A stretch of 64,000 bases of DNA from Lichenicoccus sp965276875 (GCF_965276875.1 NZ_OZ255701.1:3038001-3102000); one strand, 5' to 3'. Positions 53,043-62,682 are shown, numbered from the stretch's first letter. Numbers and translations are program-made. Notes: generated by a model from the sequence alone, not told the origin.

Positions 53043-53864
53043 CTATGTCAACCTTTGACGTGCTTGGTTTGCTGTCAGGATCGCCCGGGCACGACGTCGA
53101 ACAGGTTCGTCTACCATGATGCCGGCTACAGCCGTGGCACCCGCCTTGTCGGCCGCCAGGATACGCTCAGCTTGGGCGACCTCCGCCGGTCGAGGCGCGA
53201 ACGCGGCACGCACCGGCTCGATCTGAGCAGGATGAACACATAGCTTGCCCCCGAAACCCAGCCGGCGGGCTCTTTCAGCGTCCCGGGTCACCTCTACCGG
53301 ATCCTTGATCGCGAGTGTCACGCCATCGAGGGGTGCTGCGAGGCCGGCGAGTCTTGATGCCAAAACGATTTCCGCACGCGCCGCTGCCAGGGCCTCAGCC
53401 TCATGATCGCAGCCCAGATCGGCTGCATAATCCACCGAGCCGAAAGCCAACCTGCAGACGCCTGGTGCGTCTCCCAATTTTCTGGCCGACGCGATCCCCC
53501 TTGCCGTCTCAATGAGGAGCAGGAGCCTGATTCTTTCCGGCAGTCGAGTGCGCAGATCGTATAAGTCTTGCGACGGCTCCGCCTTCGGCAAGAGCACGCC
53601 AGTTACCTCGAGTCTCTCCACAGCTTCAACGTCTTCGCCGAACCAAGGGGTCTCGATGCCGTTGATCCGCACAATCACGGGACAGCCAGCCAGCTCCACA
53701 TTGCGCAGCGCGAGACGCGCCTTTTCCTTGCCGACAGGCGGAATCGAATCCTCACAGTCCACGATAATCGCGTCCGCACCCGACGCGACGGCCTTCGGCA
53801 GCAGGTCGAGCCTGTTGGCCGGCACGAATAGCGGTGTCACGCAGCCGGACATGGCGGGGCTCAA
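53043..53864 (-). CDS. HpcH/HpaI (CitE-like) CoA ester lyase
   Basis: 273 residues. The TIM-barrel motifs of CitE/MCL-type lyases are present: PLFVPANRLDLLPKA, ADAIIVDCEDSIPP (with the Mg-binding acids), VIVRINGIETPWF, LLLIETARGI and LAFGSVDYAADLG, ending with GKLCVHPAQI. Related enzymes cleave citramalyl-CoA, malyl-CoA or beta-methylmalyl-CoA. The gene is 5 bases from the PrpD gene and overlaps the hydratase gene by 4 bases. Confidence 0.92.
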   Translation of the reverse strand: MSPAMSGCVTPLFVPANRLDLLPKAVASGADAIIVDCEDSIPPVGKEKARLALRNVELAGCPVIVRINGIETPWFGEDVEAVERLEVTGVLLPKAEPSQDLYDLRTRLPERIRLLLLIETARGIASARKLGDAPGVCRLAFGSVDYAADLGCDHEAEALAAARAEIVLASRLAGLAAPLDGVTLAIKDPVEVTRDAERARRLGFGGKLCVHPAQIEPVRAAFAPRPAEVAQAERILAADKAGATAVAGIMVDEPVRRRARAILTANQARQRLT

Positions 53865-54733
53865 AGCTCGGACCGCGCCGTCATCGACGGACCATCAGAG
53901 GTGGAAAGGAAGAGCTCCATGCGCCCCGCCGCCCGCGTTAAGCTGACTTCAAAGGCTTGTCCGCAGAACAAAGGCTGCACGGCACGGAACCTGAACTCAC
54001 GCGGCAGTCGCCCACCATTTTCGCTGATGGCGCGGTAAAGCAGGAGGCTTGCCTGCAATGGGGCATGCACAACAAGGTGCGGATAACCTTCGAATGCTGC
54101 ATAAGGGCGGTCGTAGTGAATTCGGTGGCCATTGAAGGTCAGGGCTGAGTAGCGGAACAGGGTAACTTCGTTAAAGGATCGAGAATCGTTCGAAACCGGC
54201 CGGGGAGGGGAGGTATCTGCGGCTTCCAGAGCCGCGCTTGCTTCTCTAAAGACGATCTGTTGCTCTTCAATCACGGCATCTCCACGAGTTGTCGAGGAGG
54301 CGTGGGAAACGGTCAGGAAGACAAGCGGCCCGCTGCGCCCTTCCTTGAGAACGAGGTCCTTGACTGTGGATTGTCGGGTGACTTCATCACCGACCAGCAG
54401 CGTATCCAGAAACTGCAGGGAACCGGCGGCCCACATCCGCCGCGGCAATGGCACCGGTGGGATTAAATCGCCTCGCATTGGATGACCATCCCGGTCGAGC
54501 GACTGCTTGTCTGCGACAAGCGGAGCAAGGCACCAATGGATTCCGGCCGGCGCCATAGCACCCACCGACGCTGACGAGTCGAGCGACGAGAATTCGCCCA
54601 ACGTCGCATTGTATCGTCGCGTGAGTTCGACGCTGATCACATCGGTGGATCGTACCGTCCGCCCAGTCCAGGACGACAGATAGTCGAGATCAATCGGCAC
54701 TGGTGATTGCCCCGATGTTCTCATCTGCCTCAT
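53861..54733 (-). CDS. Double-hotdog (HTD2/MaoC-like) acyl-CoA hydratase
   Basis: About 290 residues (start uncertain: ATGs at 54733 or 54724). The N-terminal half is a FAS1-type dehydratase region (LDYLSSWTGRTVRSTDVI), with PVPLPRRMWAAGSLQFL and a C-terminal hotdog (FRYSALTFNGHRIHYDRPYA), which includes the catalytic-type NxHRIHYD motif. Mesaconyl-C4-CoA hydratase and itaconyl-CoA hydratase (Ich) belong to this family. It overlaps the CaiB gene upstream and the CitE lyase downstream, so hydration followed by lyase cleavage of the same CoA ester is likely. Confidence 0.9.
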   Translation of the reverse strand: MRQMRTSGQSPVPIDLDYLSSWTGRTVRSTDVISVELTRRYNATLGEFSSLDSSASVGAMAPAGIHWCLAPLVADKQSLDRDGHPMRGDLIPPVPLPRRMWAAGSLQFLDTLLVGDEVTRQSTVKDLVLKEGRSGPLVFLTVSHASSTTRGDAVIEEQQIVFREASAALEAADTSPPRPVSNDSRSFNEVTLFRYSALTFNGHRIHYDRPYAAFEGYPHLVVHAPLQASLLLYRAISENGGRLPREFRFRAVQPLFCGQAFEVSLTRAAGRMELFLSTSDGPSMTARSEL

Positions 54734-55847
54734 CCTTCTGACCGGAAAGCCGATTCTCGCCCAGGGCAGGTACTGGTCCATAGGCCCTGGACACCTTGTT
54801 CACGATCGCCGCAGGACTGGGATAGCTCACCGGCCCCCCAGGCGTCTCGACCGTAATCCGCCGCAGATGTGGATGCCGAGAGAGCCCGTTCATATCGTTC
54901 ACTTGCGCGAACGCGATCTCGAAACGCTCCAGGAGCCGCGCAAGGTCTGTGAAGGACAAGGCCCGGAATGCCTCCCTTACGAAAGCGTCCGTGCGCGAGC
55001 GATTGGCGACACGGGCCACGTTCGTCGCCAACATGTCATCATGTGCGATGTCAGGCCGGCCGAGAATTTCTTTGCAGAGCACAACCCACTCGCGATCGTT
55101 CTGGATCGAGATCAGCACGTCGTGCCCATCGGCGGTGGTGAACAGTCCGTAGGGAGCAATCGACGGATGAGCGAGACCGACCCGCTGAGGATGGCTGCCG
55201 GACTCCGCGTGTAGCAATGGAACCGAGAGCCAGTCCGCCATGACGTCGAACATCGAGACCTGGATTTCCGCACCGCCGAGTCCACGCGAACGCGCGAAGA
55301 GCGCCTCCAGAATGGCAGCATGCGCAGTGGCGCCACTCGCGATGTCCGTGATTGAAATTCCGACTCGCGAGGGATTGTCGGAGGACCCCGTCAACGAGAC
55401 AAGGCCGCTTTCGGCCTGGATGAGCAGGTCATAGGCCTTGCGCCTGGCCATGGGACCGGTATCGCCGTAGCCACTGATCGAGCAGCAAATCATCTCAGGC
55501 CTGCGCTCGCGAACTTTCGAGAATGAAAAACCGGTCTTATCAATCGATCCAGGCTTGAGATTGTGAACAAAGACATCAGCACTGGCCAACAGAGTGGTAA
55601 GACGATCCCGATCCTCGCCTCGGCGGAGATCCAGAATGACGGACTCCTTGCCTCGGTTGAGCCAGACAAAGTAGCTGCTTTGGCCAGCAGCCACATCATC
55701 ATAGCCGCGGGCAAAATCGCCCTCCGGCCGCTCAACCTTGATCACCCTTGCGCCGGCATCAGCTAACCGAGACGTACAGAAAGGCATCGCGACCGCTTGC
55801 TCGATCGACACCACGACGATACCTTCGAGAGGTGGATTATACGTCAT
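54690..55847 (-). CDS. CaiB/BaiF-type class III CoA transferase
   Basis: 385 residues. The family signature is complete: PLEGIVVVSIEQAVAMPFCTSRLADAGARVIKVE, then RGKESVILDLR, FVHNLKPGSI and YDLLIQAESGLVSLTG with the catalytic Asp. Class III transferases move CoA between a donor such as succinyl-CoA and a carboxylic acid. It is the first gene of the minus-strand operon and probably activates the acid that is then hydrated and cleaved by the next two enzymes. Confidence 0.93.
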   Translation of the reverse strand: MTYNPPLEGIVVVSIEQAVAMPFCTSRLADAGARVIKVERPEGDFARGYDDVAAGQSSYFVWLNRGKESVILDLRRGEDRDRLTTLLASADVFVHNLKPGSIDKTGFSFSKVRERRPEMICCSISGYGDTGPMARRKAYDLLIQAESGLVSLTGSSDNPSRVGISITDIASGATAHAAILEALFARSRGLGGAEIQVSMFDVMADWLSVPLLHAESGSHPQRVGLAHPSIAPYGLFTTADGHDVLISIQNDREWVVLCKEILGRPDIAHDDMLATNVARVANRSRTDAFVREAFRALSFTDLARLLERFEIAFAQVNDMNGLSRHPHLRRITVETPGGPVSYPSPAAIVNKVSRAYGPVPALGENRLSGQKDEADENIGAITSAD

Positions 55848-56362
55848 CGGTCTACTTTAAACCTTGCATCTGTCGAACATCTGCTCTGCTTCAACCTAAC
55901 AGATTACCCTGAGCCGAGAATTCGCACGCTTGATCTTGTGTGCCTCCATCACGACAGGAAGCTTGCTCGGCCACAACAGCGCAAAAGACTCTGTAATTTA
56001 GGAAAATGCGTCAGTGCTGAGCGCCTTTGATTGGCACGGAACACCTTTCGTGATCAAGCCAATCGCCGTGATGCCGACCTCCTTCACCTGCTATGCCTGC
56101 GTCGATCAACGCCTCGCAACGTGATCCGCCCAGCGTCAAGCTGCCACCACTACTCTTGCGATATCTGTTATTTCTTTGCAGTCTCTAGTCGCGCTTGGTT
56201 CTCGGACCCAAACGTTCCTCCAAACAGCGCCAAGTCGGGGCCAAGTCGCGATGGCGAGCCGGTCCGCGCGCGGTCAGCTGCACGGGAGGTGATATGCCGA
56301 GCTCGAGAACGTCCTCAAGTCCCCGGCCGCCCTGGAATGTCGAGCACTCAGCGGACGAGACG
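55848..56362. other. Divergent intergenic region, no gene seen
   Basis: About 515 bases between the CaiB gene (minus) and the second MBL gene (plus). It is less GC-rich than the coding flanks. No frame shows protein character. It should hold the promoters of both operons and LysR-binding sites, though I could not identify a clear T-N11-A box with confidence. Confidence 0.45.
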
Positions 56363-57274
56363 ATGACTTCTCTGCTACAGGCGCCTCCGTTCTATCGGTT
56401 CCACGTGGGTAGCTTCGTCGGAACGGTCGTCTCCGACGGCACCCTGCCGCTGGGCAACTGCCACGAATCCTTTCCAGATCTAGCTGCACGAGAGATCGAC
56501 GAGCAGCTCAGCAGCAACTTTCTCTCCCGTGAGCCTCGGCTGGAACAGAACATCCTGATCCTGCACGCCGGCCGTCATGTAATCATCTTCGACACCGGCA
56601 AGGGTGAGGTGGATCTTCCAGGCTATCGGACCGGCAAGCTTCTTCGCTCTATGAGGGCAGCCGGAATAGACCCAGCCGCAATCACCGCCGTCGTTCTGTC
56701 CCATGCGCATAGTGACCATTGCGGCGGCTGCATGTCCCTCGCCGGGGAGCGTCACTTTCCGAACGCGCAGTTCTATATCATGCAAGCGGATTACGAGTTC
56801 TGGACTGATCCAGATCGGGTTCCTCGACGATACACCGCTTGGCTCGATGCCGCACGGCGTAACCTGCTTCCGAACCGCGACCGAATACACTTCTACCATT
56901 CCGGCGAGGAGTTCCTATCGGGAGTGACCGCTCTCCACGCGCCGGGTCACACAGTCGGCCACACGGTCTTCCTGATCAGTGACGAGGATCAGACGCTGTG
57001 TTTGCTGGGGGATTTAGCCCACCACCCCGTGCTGCTTCTCCAGCGACCTCTGACGCAGTTCGTTCACGACACCGATCCCGTACTCGGTGCCGTGTCTCGC
57101 GTGAAGATACTGGGCATGATCGCCGATCAGCGACTTCGTCTCCTCGGCTACCACTATCCTTGGCCTGGACTCGGTCACGTCGCCCGTATGGACGAGGGAT
57201 TTCGCTTCTTCCCGGAGCCGATGGATCTGGAGTGGCGTCCCGAACTGCCGCCTGACAGCACCCGCACAAGATGA
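56363..57274 (+). CDS. MBL-fold metallo-hydrolase 2
   Basis: 303 residues from MTSLLQAPPFYRF (an upstream in-frame ATG at 56294 would add a Ser/Arg-rich leader and is less likely). The metal ligands are HAHSDHCGG, the later APGHTVGH and GDLAHH, and a final GYHYPW. This matches the AttM/AhlD-like hydrolase group with a longer N-terminus (NILILHAGRHVIIFDTGKG). It could hydrolyse a lactone or thioester in the pathway. It is not closely similar to the MBL protein at 48010, so the island has two distinct hydrolases. Confidence 0.88.
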   Translation: MTSLLQAPPFYRFHVGSFVGTVVSDGTLPLGNCHESFPDLAAREIDEQLSSNFLSREPRLEQNILILHAGRHVIIFDTGKGEVDLPGYRTGKLLRSMRAAGIDPAAITAVVLSHAHSDHCGGCMSLAGERHFPNAQFYIMQADYEFWTDPDRVPRRYTAWLDAARRNLLPNRDRIHFYHSGEEFLSGVTALHAPGHTVGHTVFLISDEDQTLCLLGDLAHHPVLLLQRPLTQFVHDTDPVLGAVSRVKILGMIADQRLRLLGYHYPWPGLGHVARMDEGFRFFPEPMDLEWRPELPPDSTRTR

Positions 57275-57372
57275 GTAGCAGATATTTCCGAAAACAGCCT
57301 GTCCCGATGGGCTTCCCCGACCTTAAATTTACCGCTGAACCGACGGTAATGCATGTGGAACAGGGGAGGCGA

Positions 57373-58217
57373 ATGGACGACACTGGGGCCGTATGGTTTG
57401 TCACCGGGTGCTCTCGGGGGCTTGGACGGAACCTGGCCAGCGCGATTATGGACCACGGAGCGCGTCTGGTCGCAACCGGCCGTTCCATGGATCAGGTCAC
57501 GGCGTTCTCTAACCACTATCCGGGACGGGTTCCAGCGGTAGCGCTGGATGTCCGTGATGCCGGTCAAACGAGAGAGGCTGTGAGGACGGCGATCGACGCG
57601 TTTGGCCGAATGAACGTTCTCGTCAACAACGCCGGCTACTCCTTCCTTGGTTCAGCAGAGGAAACCGGCGAGGAGGATGCAAGGCGTCAGTTCAATACCG
57701 ATTTTTTGGGCCGGTCAGGATCATTCAGGCTGTCTTGCCGGGAATGCGCGAGCGTAGTGGCGGACATATCATCAACGTGTCCTCGGTGGGCGGGTTCGCG
57801 GCGCTCCCGTCGTATGGCCAGTACTCGGCAACCAAATCCGCCCTGGAGGGATTGTCCGAGGCCTTAGCGCAGGAAGTGGCGCCTCTCGGGATCAAGGTCA
57901 TGCGTGTCGAGCCGAATGGCTTCCGGACGGACTTTCTGAAGGCTACGTCACTGCAGCGCGCCTGCTCGCAGCCGGACGCCCATGAGGCAACGAGCGGCGA
58001 CATTATGAGGCGGTTCGTCGCTATTGACGGCAAACAGCCGAGCGACCGGCGACGAGGCGCGGAGGCGATCATCGCGGCGGTCAATGCTGAGCACGGGCCG
58101 TTCAGATTGGTGTTGGGAGACAGTGGCGTGAAACGTGTACGTGATAAGCTGGCGACCGTCTCGGTAGAGCTGGACGCTTGGGAGCACCTATCGACGAGCG
58201 TGAGCTTCTCCGAGTGA
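57373..58217 (+). pseudogene. Short-chain dehydrogenase with a one-base frameshift
   Basis: The first frame reads VWFVTGCSRGLGRNLASAIM, LVNNAGYSFLG and RQFNTDF, then loses homology. The continuation IIQAVLPGMRERSGGHIINV and YGQYSATKSALEGLSEALAQE (with the catalytic YxxxK) is in the next frame. The break is at a run of six T (57702-57707); seven would restore GAT-TTT-TTT-GGG. The SD GGGGAGG lies just before the ATG at 57373. It may be a true loss or a sequencing error in the homopolymer. Confidence 0.85.
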
Positions 58218-58579
58218 TCCTCCCTTAACGGGAGGACACGCCTGACCATCACATCCTTAGATGATGGCGGCGAAAGAGGATCCGTCCGGGATTGCAAATG
58301 AGATGAAGACCGTTGATTCGCTTCGTACGATCCGTATCGACTACGTCCAGAGTTTGCCGGGTTTTGCTGGCGCCAACCACTCTGTCGCGGTCGACAGGAC
58401 TGGCCCGTTCAGTCGGCGGACCTCCGAACAAGACCCGGCGCTTAATGCAAGACCTTCGATGGCCGAGCGCCAATGTCGAACGCCAATACATTCGGATTTT
58501 CCAGGGCGCCTCCCTCGGGGATCGCGCCATCGCGTCCGTGCATCAGCGACGCGCAAACCGCTGCCGATAGGAGGGTACC
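58218..58579. other. Spacer between SDR genes
   Basis: About 360 bases with no supported gene; short open frames on both strands have no recognisable domain. The last 20 bases contain AGGAGGG, the ribosome-binding site for the next gene. Within an otherwise tight operon this gap is unusual and may have carried a small gene that has decayed. Confidence 0.45.
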
Positions 58580-59347
58580 GTGAAAGATCTCCTCACAGGA
58601 AAAGTTGCCTTGATCACTGGGGGCGGCTCGGGAATGGGTCTCGCCTCCGCGCGCTTCTTTGCCGAACAGGGAGCCAAGGTGGTGGTGGCTGATCGCAATG
58701 GTGACGCTGCCGCTCGGGCGGCGTTGATGATCGCCGATGCGGGAGGGACAGCACAGGCGGTGACTGCCGACATCACTCTGGATGCAGACGCCAGGCGCAT
58801 TGTCGATGAGGCGCTGTCGCATTATGGCCAACTAAACTGCGCCTTCAACAATGCCGGAATCCACGGCACGCAGATCGGAATGCGCGGAAAATCCTTGACA
58901 GATTGGACCGAGGACGCCTTCGACGCCATCGTCTCGGTCAACCTCATCGGCGTCTGGCGCTGCATGAAGTTCCAGATTGAGCAGATGATCAAGCAGGGCG
59001 GCGGGTCGATCGTGAACACCGCGTCGATCGGGGGCTTCGTGGGGGTGCGAGGGTCCTGCGGGTATGTCGCCTCCAAGCACGGCGTCCTCGGTCTGACTCG
59101 ATCCGCAGCGATCGAGTATGCCGAGCAGAACATTCGGATCAATGCGGTATGTCCTGGCGTGATCGACACGCCACTCGGCAGCGAAGCCATGCAGGGTCGA
59201 ACCGACGGTCTGCTGAATGTGCTTCCCTCGGGCCGGATCGGCCAGCCGACGGAGGTGGCTGCGGTGGCAGCATTCCTTGTATCCGATAGAGCCTCCTACC
59301 TTACAGGCGGCTCGTACTTGGTGGATGCCGCCTATTTGGCCGCGTGA
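58580..59347 (+). CDS. Short-chain dehydrogenase/reductase 2
   Basis: 255 residues from GTG at 58580, with a strong AGGAGGG site upstream. Classical SDR: GGGSGMGLASARFFAEQG cofactor loop, CAFNNAGIHG (NNAG), Ser in TASIGGF, YxxxK in YVASKHGVLGLT and a C-terminal SYLTGGSYLVD. It should oxidise or reduce a hydroxyl/keto group with NAD(P). It is a close paralogue of the following gene, with which it forms a tandem pair. Confidence 0.93.
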   Translation: MKDLLTGKVALITGGGSGMGLASARFFAEQGAKVVVADRNGDAAARAALMIADAGGTAQAVTADITLDADARRIVDEALSHYGQLNCAFNNAGIHGTQIGMRGKSLTDWTEDAFDAIVSVNLIGVWRCMKFQIEQMIKQGGGSIVNTASIGGFVGVRGSCGYVASKHGVLGLTRSAAIEYAEQNIRINAVCPGVIDTPLGSEAMQGRTDGLLNVLPSGRIGQPTEVAAVAAFLVSDRASYLTGGSYLVDAAYLAA

Positions 59348-59368
59348 GAGTTTGGGGAGACAGGTGTC

Positions 59369-60139
59369 GTGACGGAGTTTCTTTCTGGTAAGGCGGCCTT
59401 CATCACCGGTGCTGGTTCAGGTATCGGTCACGCGACTGCCCTAGTGTTTGCCGCCGAAGGCGCTCAGGTCGCCGTCGTCGATCTATCGCTAGAGGCAGCG
59501 GAGAGAACCGCCGGCGAGATCCGTGCGTCAGGAGGACGGTCGATTGCGGTCGCTGCGGACGTATCGGTTGCCTCGCAGGTCGCATCAGCCGTGCAGCAGA
59601 CGGTTGACGCGTTTGGCCGGCTCGATTGCGCTTTCAATAACGCCGGCATCCACGGGAGCCAGCTCGGTGTGGCGGCGAAGCCGGCTGCCGAAATCACGTC
59701 CGAAGCGTTCCAGAGAATGGTGGAGGTCAATCTCAAGGGCGTCTGGCTCTGCATGAAGTACCAGATTCTCCAAATGCAGAAGCAGGGTGGTGGCGCGATC
59801 GTCAACACGGGCTCGATCGGGGCAACGGTCGGACTGCGTGGATCGTCCGCCTACTGTGCCTGTAAGCACGGGGTGCTCGGCCTTACAAAAACGGCCGCGC
59901 TAGAGTTCGCGAAGCAGAAAATCCGGGTCAATTCAGTATCACCAGGTTACACCGACACACCGATGATGGCGGAATCCATGCAAAGGAAAGGGGCACAGGT
60001 CCTGGCAATAGTGCCGCTCCATCGGCTGGCAGCGCCGCGGGATATCGGAAATACCGTCGCCTTTTTGTGCTCAGATGACGCATCGTATGTGTCCGGATGC
60101 GACTATCCGGTGGATGGTGGGTTCCTGGGTGCTCGTTGA
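59369..60139 (+). CDS. Short-chain dehydrogenase/reductase 3
   Basis: 256 residues from GTG at 59369. Motifs are GAGSGIGHATALVFAAEG, CAFNNAGIHG, TGSIGATVG and YCACKHGVLGLT, so all classical SDR catalytic residues (Ser, Tyr, Lys) are present. The long shared stretch around the NNAGIHG motif and the MKxQIxQMxKQGGG helix shows recent duplication with the preceding SDR. The pair may act on related or opposite stereoisomers. Confidence 0.93.
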   Translation: MTEFLSGKAAFITGAGSGIGHATALVFAAEGAQVAVVDLSLEAAERTAGEIRASGGRSIAVAADVSVASQVASAVQQTVDAFGRLDCAFNNAGIHGSQLGVAAKPAAEITSEAFQRMVEVNLKGVWLCMKYQILQMQKQGGGAIVNTGSIGATVGLRGSSAYCACKHGVLGLTKTAALEFAKQKIRVNSVSPGYTDTPMMAESMQRKGAQVLAIVPLHRLAAPRDIGNTVAFLCSDDASYVSGCDYPVDGGFLGAR

Positions 60140-60217
60140 GCCTGGATCGGCGGACGTCGCCACAGACCTGACCGATCCTCTTCATTAAGTCGTTTTCTCC
60201 GGTTTGGAACTGTTCAG

Positions 60218-61771
60218 ATGAATGGCATCGACTTTCTGGATAAAGGCTGGTCGCAGAACCCAATGGCCGCGTGCTTGATCGACGGCGTGACCGGCGAGCG
60301 GTTCAGCTACGAGCAGGTTCGCATGGCTAGCTTCCGCAATGCCGACGCACTTCGCCGGCACGGGTTTGGCTATAACGCCAAGGCCTCCATTATCAGTCAT
60401 AATGCGGTCGATGCGTTCATTGTTGTCCTCTCGATCATGCGCGGTGGGATGAGCTACATTCCGGTCAACGCCCGCAACACTTTGGAGCACAATGCGGAAG
60501 TACTCGCCAAGTTTGATTGTGACATTTTGTTCCTGAAGAGGCAATTTCTTGCCGATATACCTATGCTTCGGAAAAGGGCGCCGAACATTCGCGAATTCGT
60601 CTGCATTGATGGGTCTGCTGACGGGGTAGCGTCACTCGAAGACTGGACAGCCGGTGCTTCCGATAAGCCGTTCGACCTACCCCATGACTCGGAACGTATC
60701 TTTGAAGTCCTTCCCACCAGTGCCACCACCGGATTTCCAAAAGGGGTTGTATGGCCGAACCGTCAGCTCGAGAGCATCGTCGCGAACTTTCGGGCCGTAG
60801 CCCCGATTGACCGTCCGCCAATATTCCTGGCAGTGGCACCCCTGACCCATCTCTCTGGCAAATTCATGAATTTCATCATGTCTTTCGGTGGAGCGGGCGT
60901 CATCGTCCCGAACGCAGACCGCCAGATGATCCTGCAGTCCGTCGAGGCTTATCAGGTCACCCACCTGTTCTTGCCGCCCACGTTGATTTACGATCTTCTG
61001 GCCGAGCCGAATGTCCGAGAGTTCGACTATTCTTCTCTTCGCTATTTCATGTATAGCGCCGCACCGATGGCGCCAGCGAAAGTGGCTGAGGCGATCGACG
61101 TGTTCGGACCCGTCATGTGCCAGATCTACGGCCAGAGCGAAGCGGCGTGGCTCTCTGCTCTGCTTCCTGCCGACCATTTCGTCGACGGTAAGATAGCGCC
61201 TGCAAGCCGCCTTGCGAGCTGCGGCCGCCCGCTGCCATTTGTCGTCATGGAAATCATGGATGACCAGGGCAACCTGCTCGACGCCGGTCAGCGGGGCGAG
61301 CTTGTGGCGCGTGGACTATGTGTAATGCGTGAATACTACAAAGATCCGGGTAAAACCGAAGAGGCCTTTACCAATGGCTGGCTTCGGACCGGTGACATTG
61401 GATACCGCGACGACGACGGATTCTTCTACATTGTAGATCGCAAGAAAGACATGATTATTTCCGGCGGCTTCAACATCTATTCGGTTGAGGTCGAAGGCGC
61501 GCTTTTGCGCCACGGGGCAGTTCAGGAATGCGCTGTCATCGGTATCCCGGATGATCGATGGGGTGAGAAAGTCGCGGCCTATGTCGAGTTGAAGGCTGGC
61601 CGAACCATCGAAACCCACGAACTTATAGAGCATTGTCGCGCAGAACTCGGGGCCATGAAGGCGCCAAAGGTACTGTTCATAGAAGCGTTGCCGAGAAGTC
61701 CGATCGGTAAGGTTCTGAAGCGGACACTCCGGGACCGTCATTGGGGTGGGGCAGAGCGCCAGGTTCACTGA
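60218..61771 (+). CDS. AMP-forming acyl-CoA synthetase
   Basis: 517 residues. The ANL family motifs are visible: P-loop TSATTGFPKG (with Ala where Gly is common), IYGQSEAAW (A5 region), WLRTGDIGYRDDDGF, DRKKDMIISGGFNIYSVEVE and PIGKVLKRTLR with the catalytic Lys. It activates a carboxylic acid to its CoA thioester with ATP, probably the entry step for the substrate taken up by the island. It overlaps no neighbour, but the next gene follows closely. Confidence 0.92.
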   Translation: MNGIDFLDKGWSQNPMAACLIDGVTGERFSYEQVRMASFRNADALRRHGFGYNAKASIISHNAVDAFIVVLSIMRGGMSYIPVNARNTLEHNAEVLAKFDCDILFLKRQFLADIPMLRKRAPNIREFVCIDGSADGVASLEDWTAGASDKPFDLPHDSERIFEVLPTSATTGFPKGVVWPNRQLESIVANFRAVAPIDRPPIFLAVAPLTHLSGKFMNFIMSFGGAGVIVPNADRQMILQSVEAYQVTHLFLPPTLIYDLLAEPNVREFDYSSLRYFMYSAAPMAPAKVAEAIDVFGPVMCQIYGQSEAAWLSALLPADHFVDGKIAPASRLASCGRPLPFVVMEIMDDQGNLLDAGQRGELVARGLCVMREYYKDPGKTEEAFTNGWLRTGDIGYRDDDGFFYIVDRKKDMIISGGFNIYSVEVEGALLRHGAVQECAVIGIPDDRWGEKVAAYVELKAGRTIETHELIEHCRAELGAMKAPKVLFIEALPRSPIGKVLKRTLRDRHWGGAERQVH

Positions 61772-61802
61772 AGAAAAACCGCTGGATTGCGTCGGAGCCA
61801 CG

Positions 61803-62594
61803 ATGGAACACGCCCCCGTACTGTATCGACAAGATGGTCCGCTTGCCTGGATCACACTTAACCGACCGGATCGGCTGAATGCCTTGTCCAGCTCGGTCAG
61901 GGATGGGCTTAGCCAAGCGCTGGATCAGGTGGACGGGTCCCCGGACATACGAGCCATAGTCGTAACTGGAAACGGCCGTGCATTCTGTGCCGGCGGAGAC
62001 CTGGATGAGTTCAAGATCGATATCGATCGAGGCGAATATGCGGTCGCCGCTGAAAAGGTCGCCGGCGCTAGTGGCCTGCTCTCACGTCTGGAGAATTCCC
62101 CTCGACCCGTGATCGCTGCTGTCAACGGCTTGGCCGTTGCTGGCGGTCTCGAACTTATTCTTTGCTGTGATATGGTGATCTCCGCCGCGGGAGTAAGGAT
62201 TGGCGACGGTCATCTCAGGTATGGCGTGCTTCCGGGAGGTGGCGGTTCAATCCGCCTGCCGCGCAAGCTGACGCCTAATCGTGCCAATCAGCTCTTGCTC
62301 ACGGGCGAGATGCTGCCGGCCGAGATACTGAGAGACTGGGGTCTCGTCAACGAAGTCGTGCCGCTGGACCAGCTTCTGCAGAGGGCAGCGGAGGTGGCAA
62401 CGCTCGTCAGTAAGCGTACTCCGCTCGGAATGGCTTACATTAAACGGCTTGTTCGTTGCGCCCACGACCAACCGCTTGAGGAAGCTCTCGCTTCGGAAAC
62501 CAGCGCCTTCGCCGAATACGTACGCTCGGCCGATTTCAGAGAAGGCTTGGCAGCATTCGCGGCGAAGCGTGAGCCGGCGTTCACCGGCAAGTAG
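61803..62594 (+). CDS. Enoyl-CoA hydratase/isomerase
   Basis: 263 residues from MEHAPVLYRQDGPLAWITLN; a longer frame upstream overlaps the ligase gene and lacks homology. Crotonase-fold motifs: ITLNRPDRLNALSS, IVVTGNGRAFCAGGDL (oxyanion hole), IAAVNGLAVAGGLELILCCDMV and YGVLPGGGGSIRLPR. One glutamate in the usual catalytic region (GLELILCCD) is present; the second position reads GVLPGGGG, so hydratase versus isomerase activity is open. It ends the plus-strand operon. Confidence 0.9.
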   Translation: MEHAPVLYRQDGPLAWITLNRPDRLNALSSSVRDGLSQALDQVDGSPDIRAIVVTGNGRAFCAGGDLDEFKIDIDRGEYAVAAEKVAGASGLLSRLENSPRPVIAAVNGLAVAGGLELILCCDMVISAAGVRIGDGHLRYGVLPGGGGSIRLPRKLTPNRANQLLLTGEMLPAEILRDWGLVNEVVPLDQLLQRAAEVATLVSKRTPLGMAYIKRLVRCAHDQPLEEALASETSAFAEYVRSADFREGLAAFAAKREPAFTGK

Positions 62595-62682
62595 ACAAGG
62601 AGCCCATCGTCGGGGATTCCGTCGGCAAGCTCTTGCTTGCTTCGCCGCAGCCAAGCCGTGCGTCTTTCTGACTGATTTTCTC

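Noticed and set aside
58249..58530. Small genes between the SDR genes on either strand
   Set aside because: No ribosome-binding site or domain; sequence resembles spacer.
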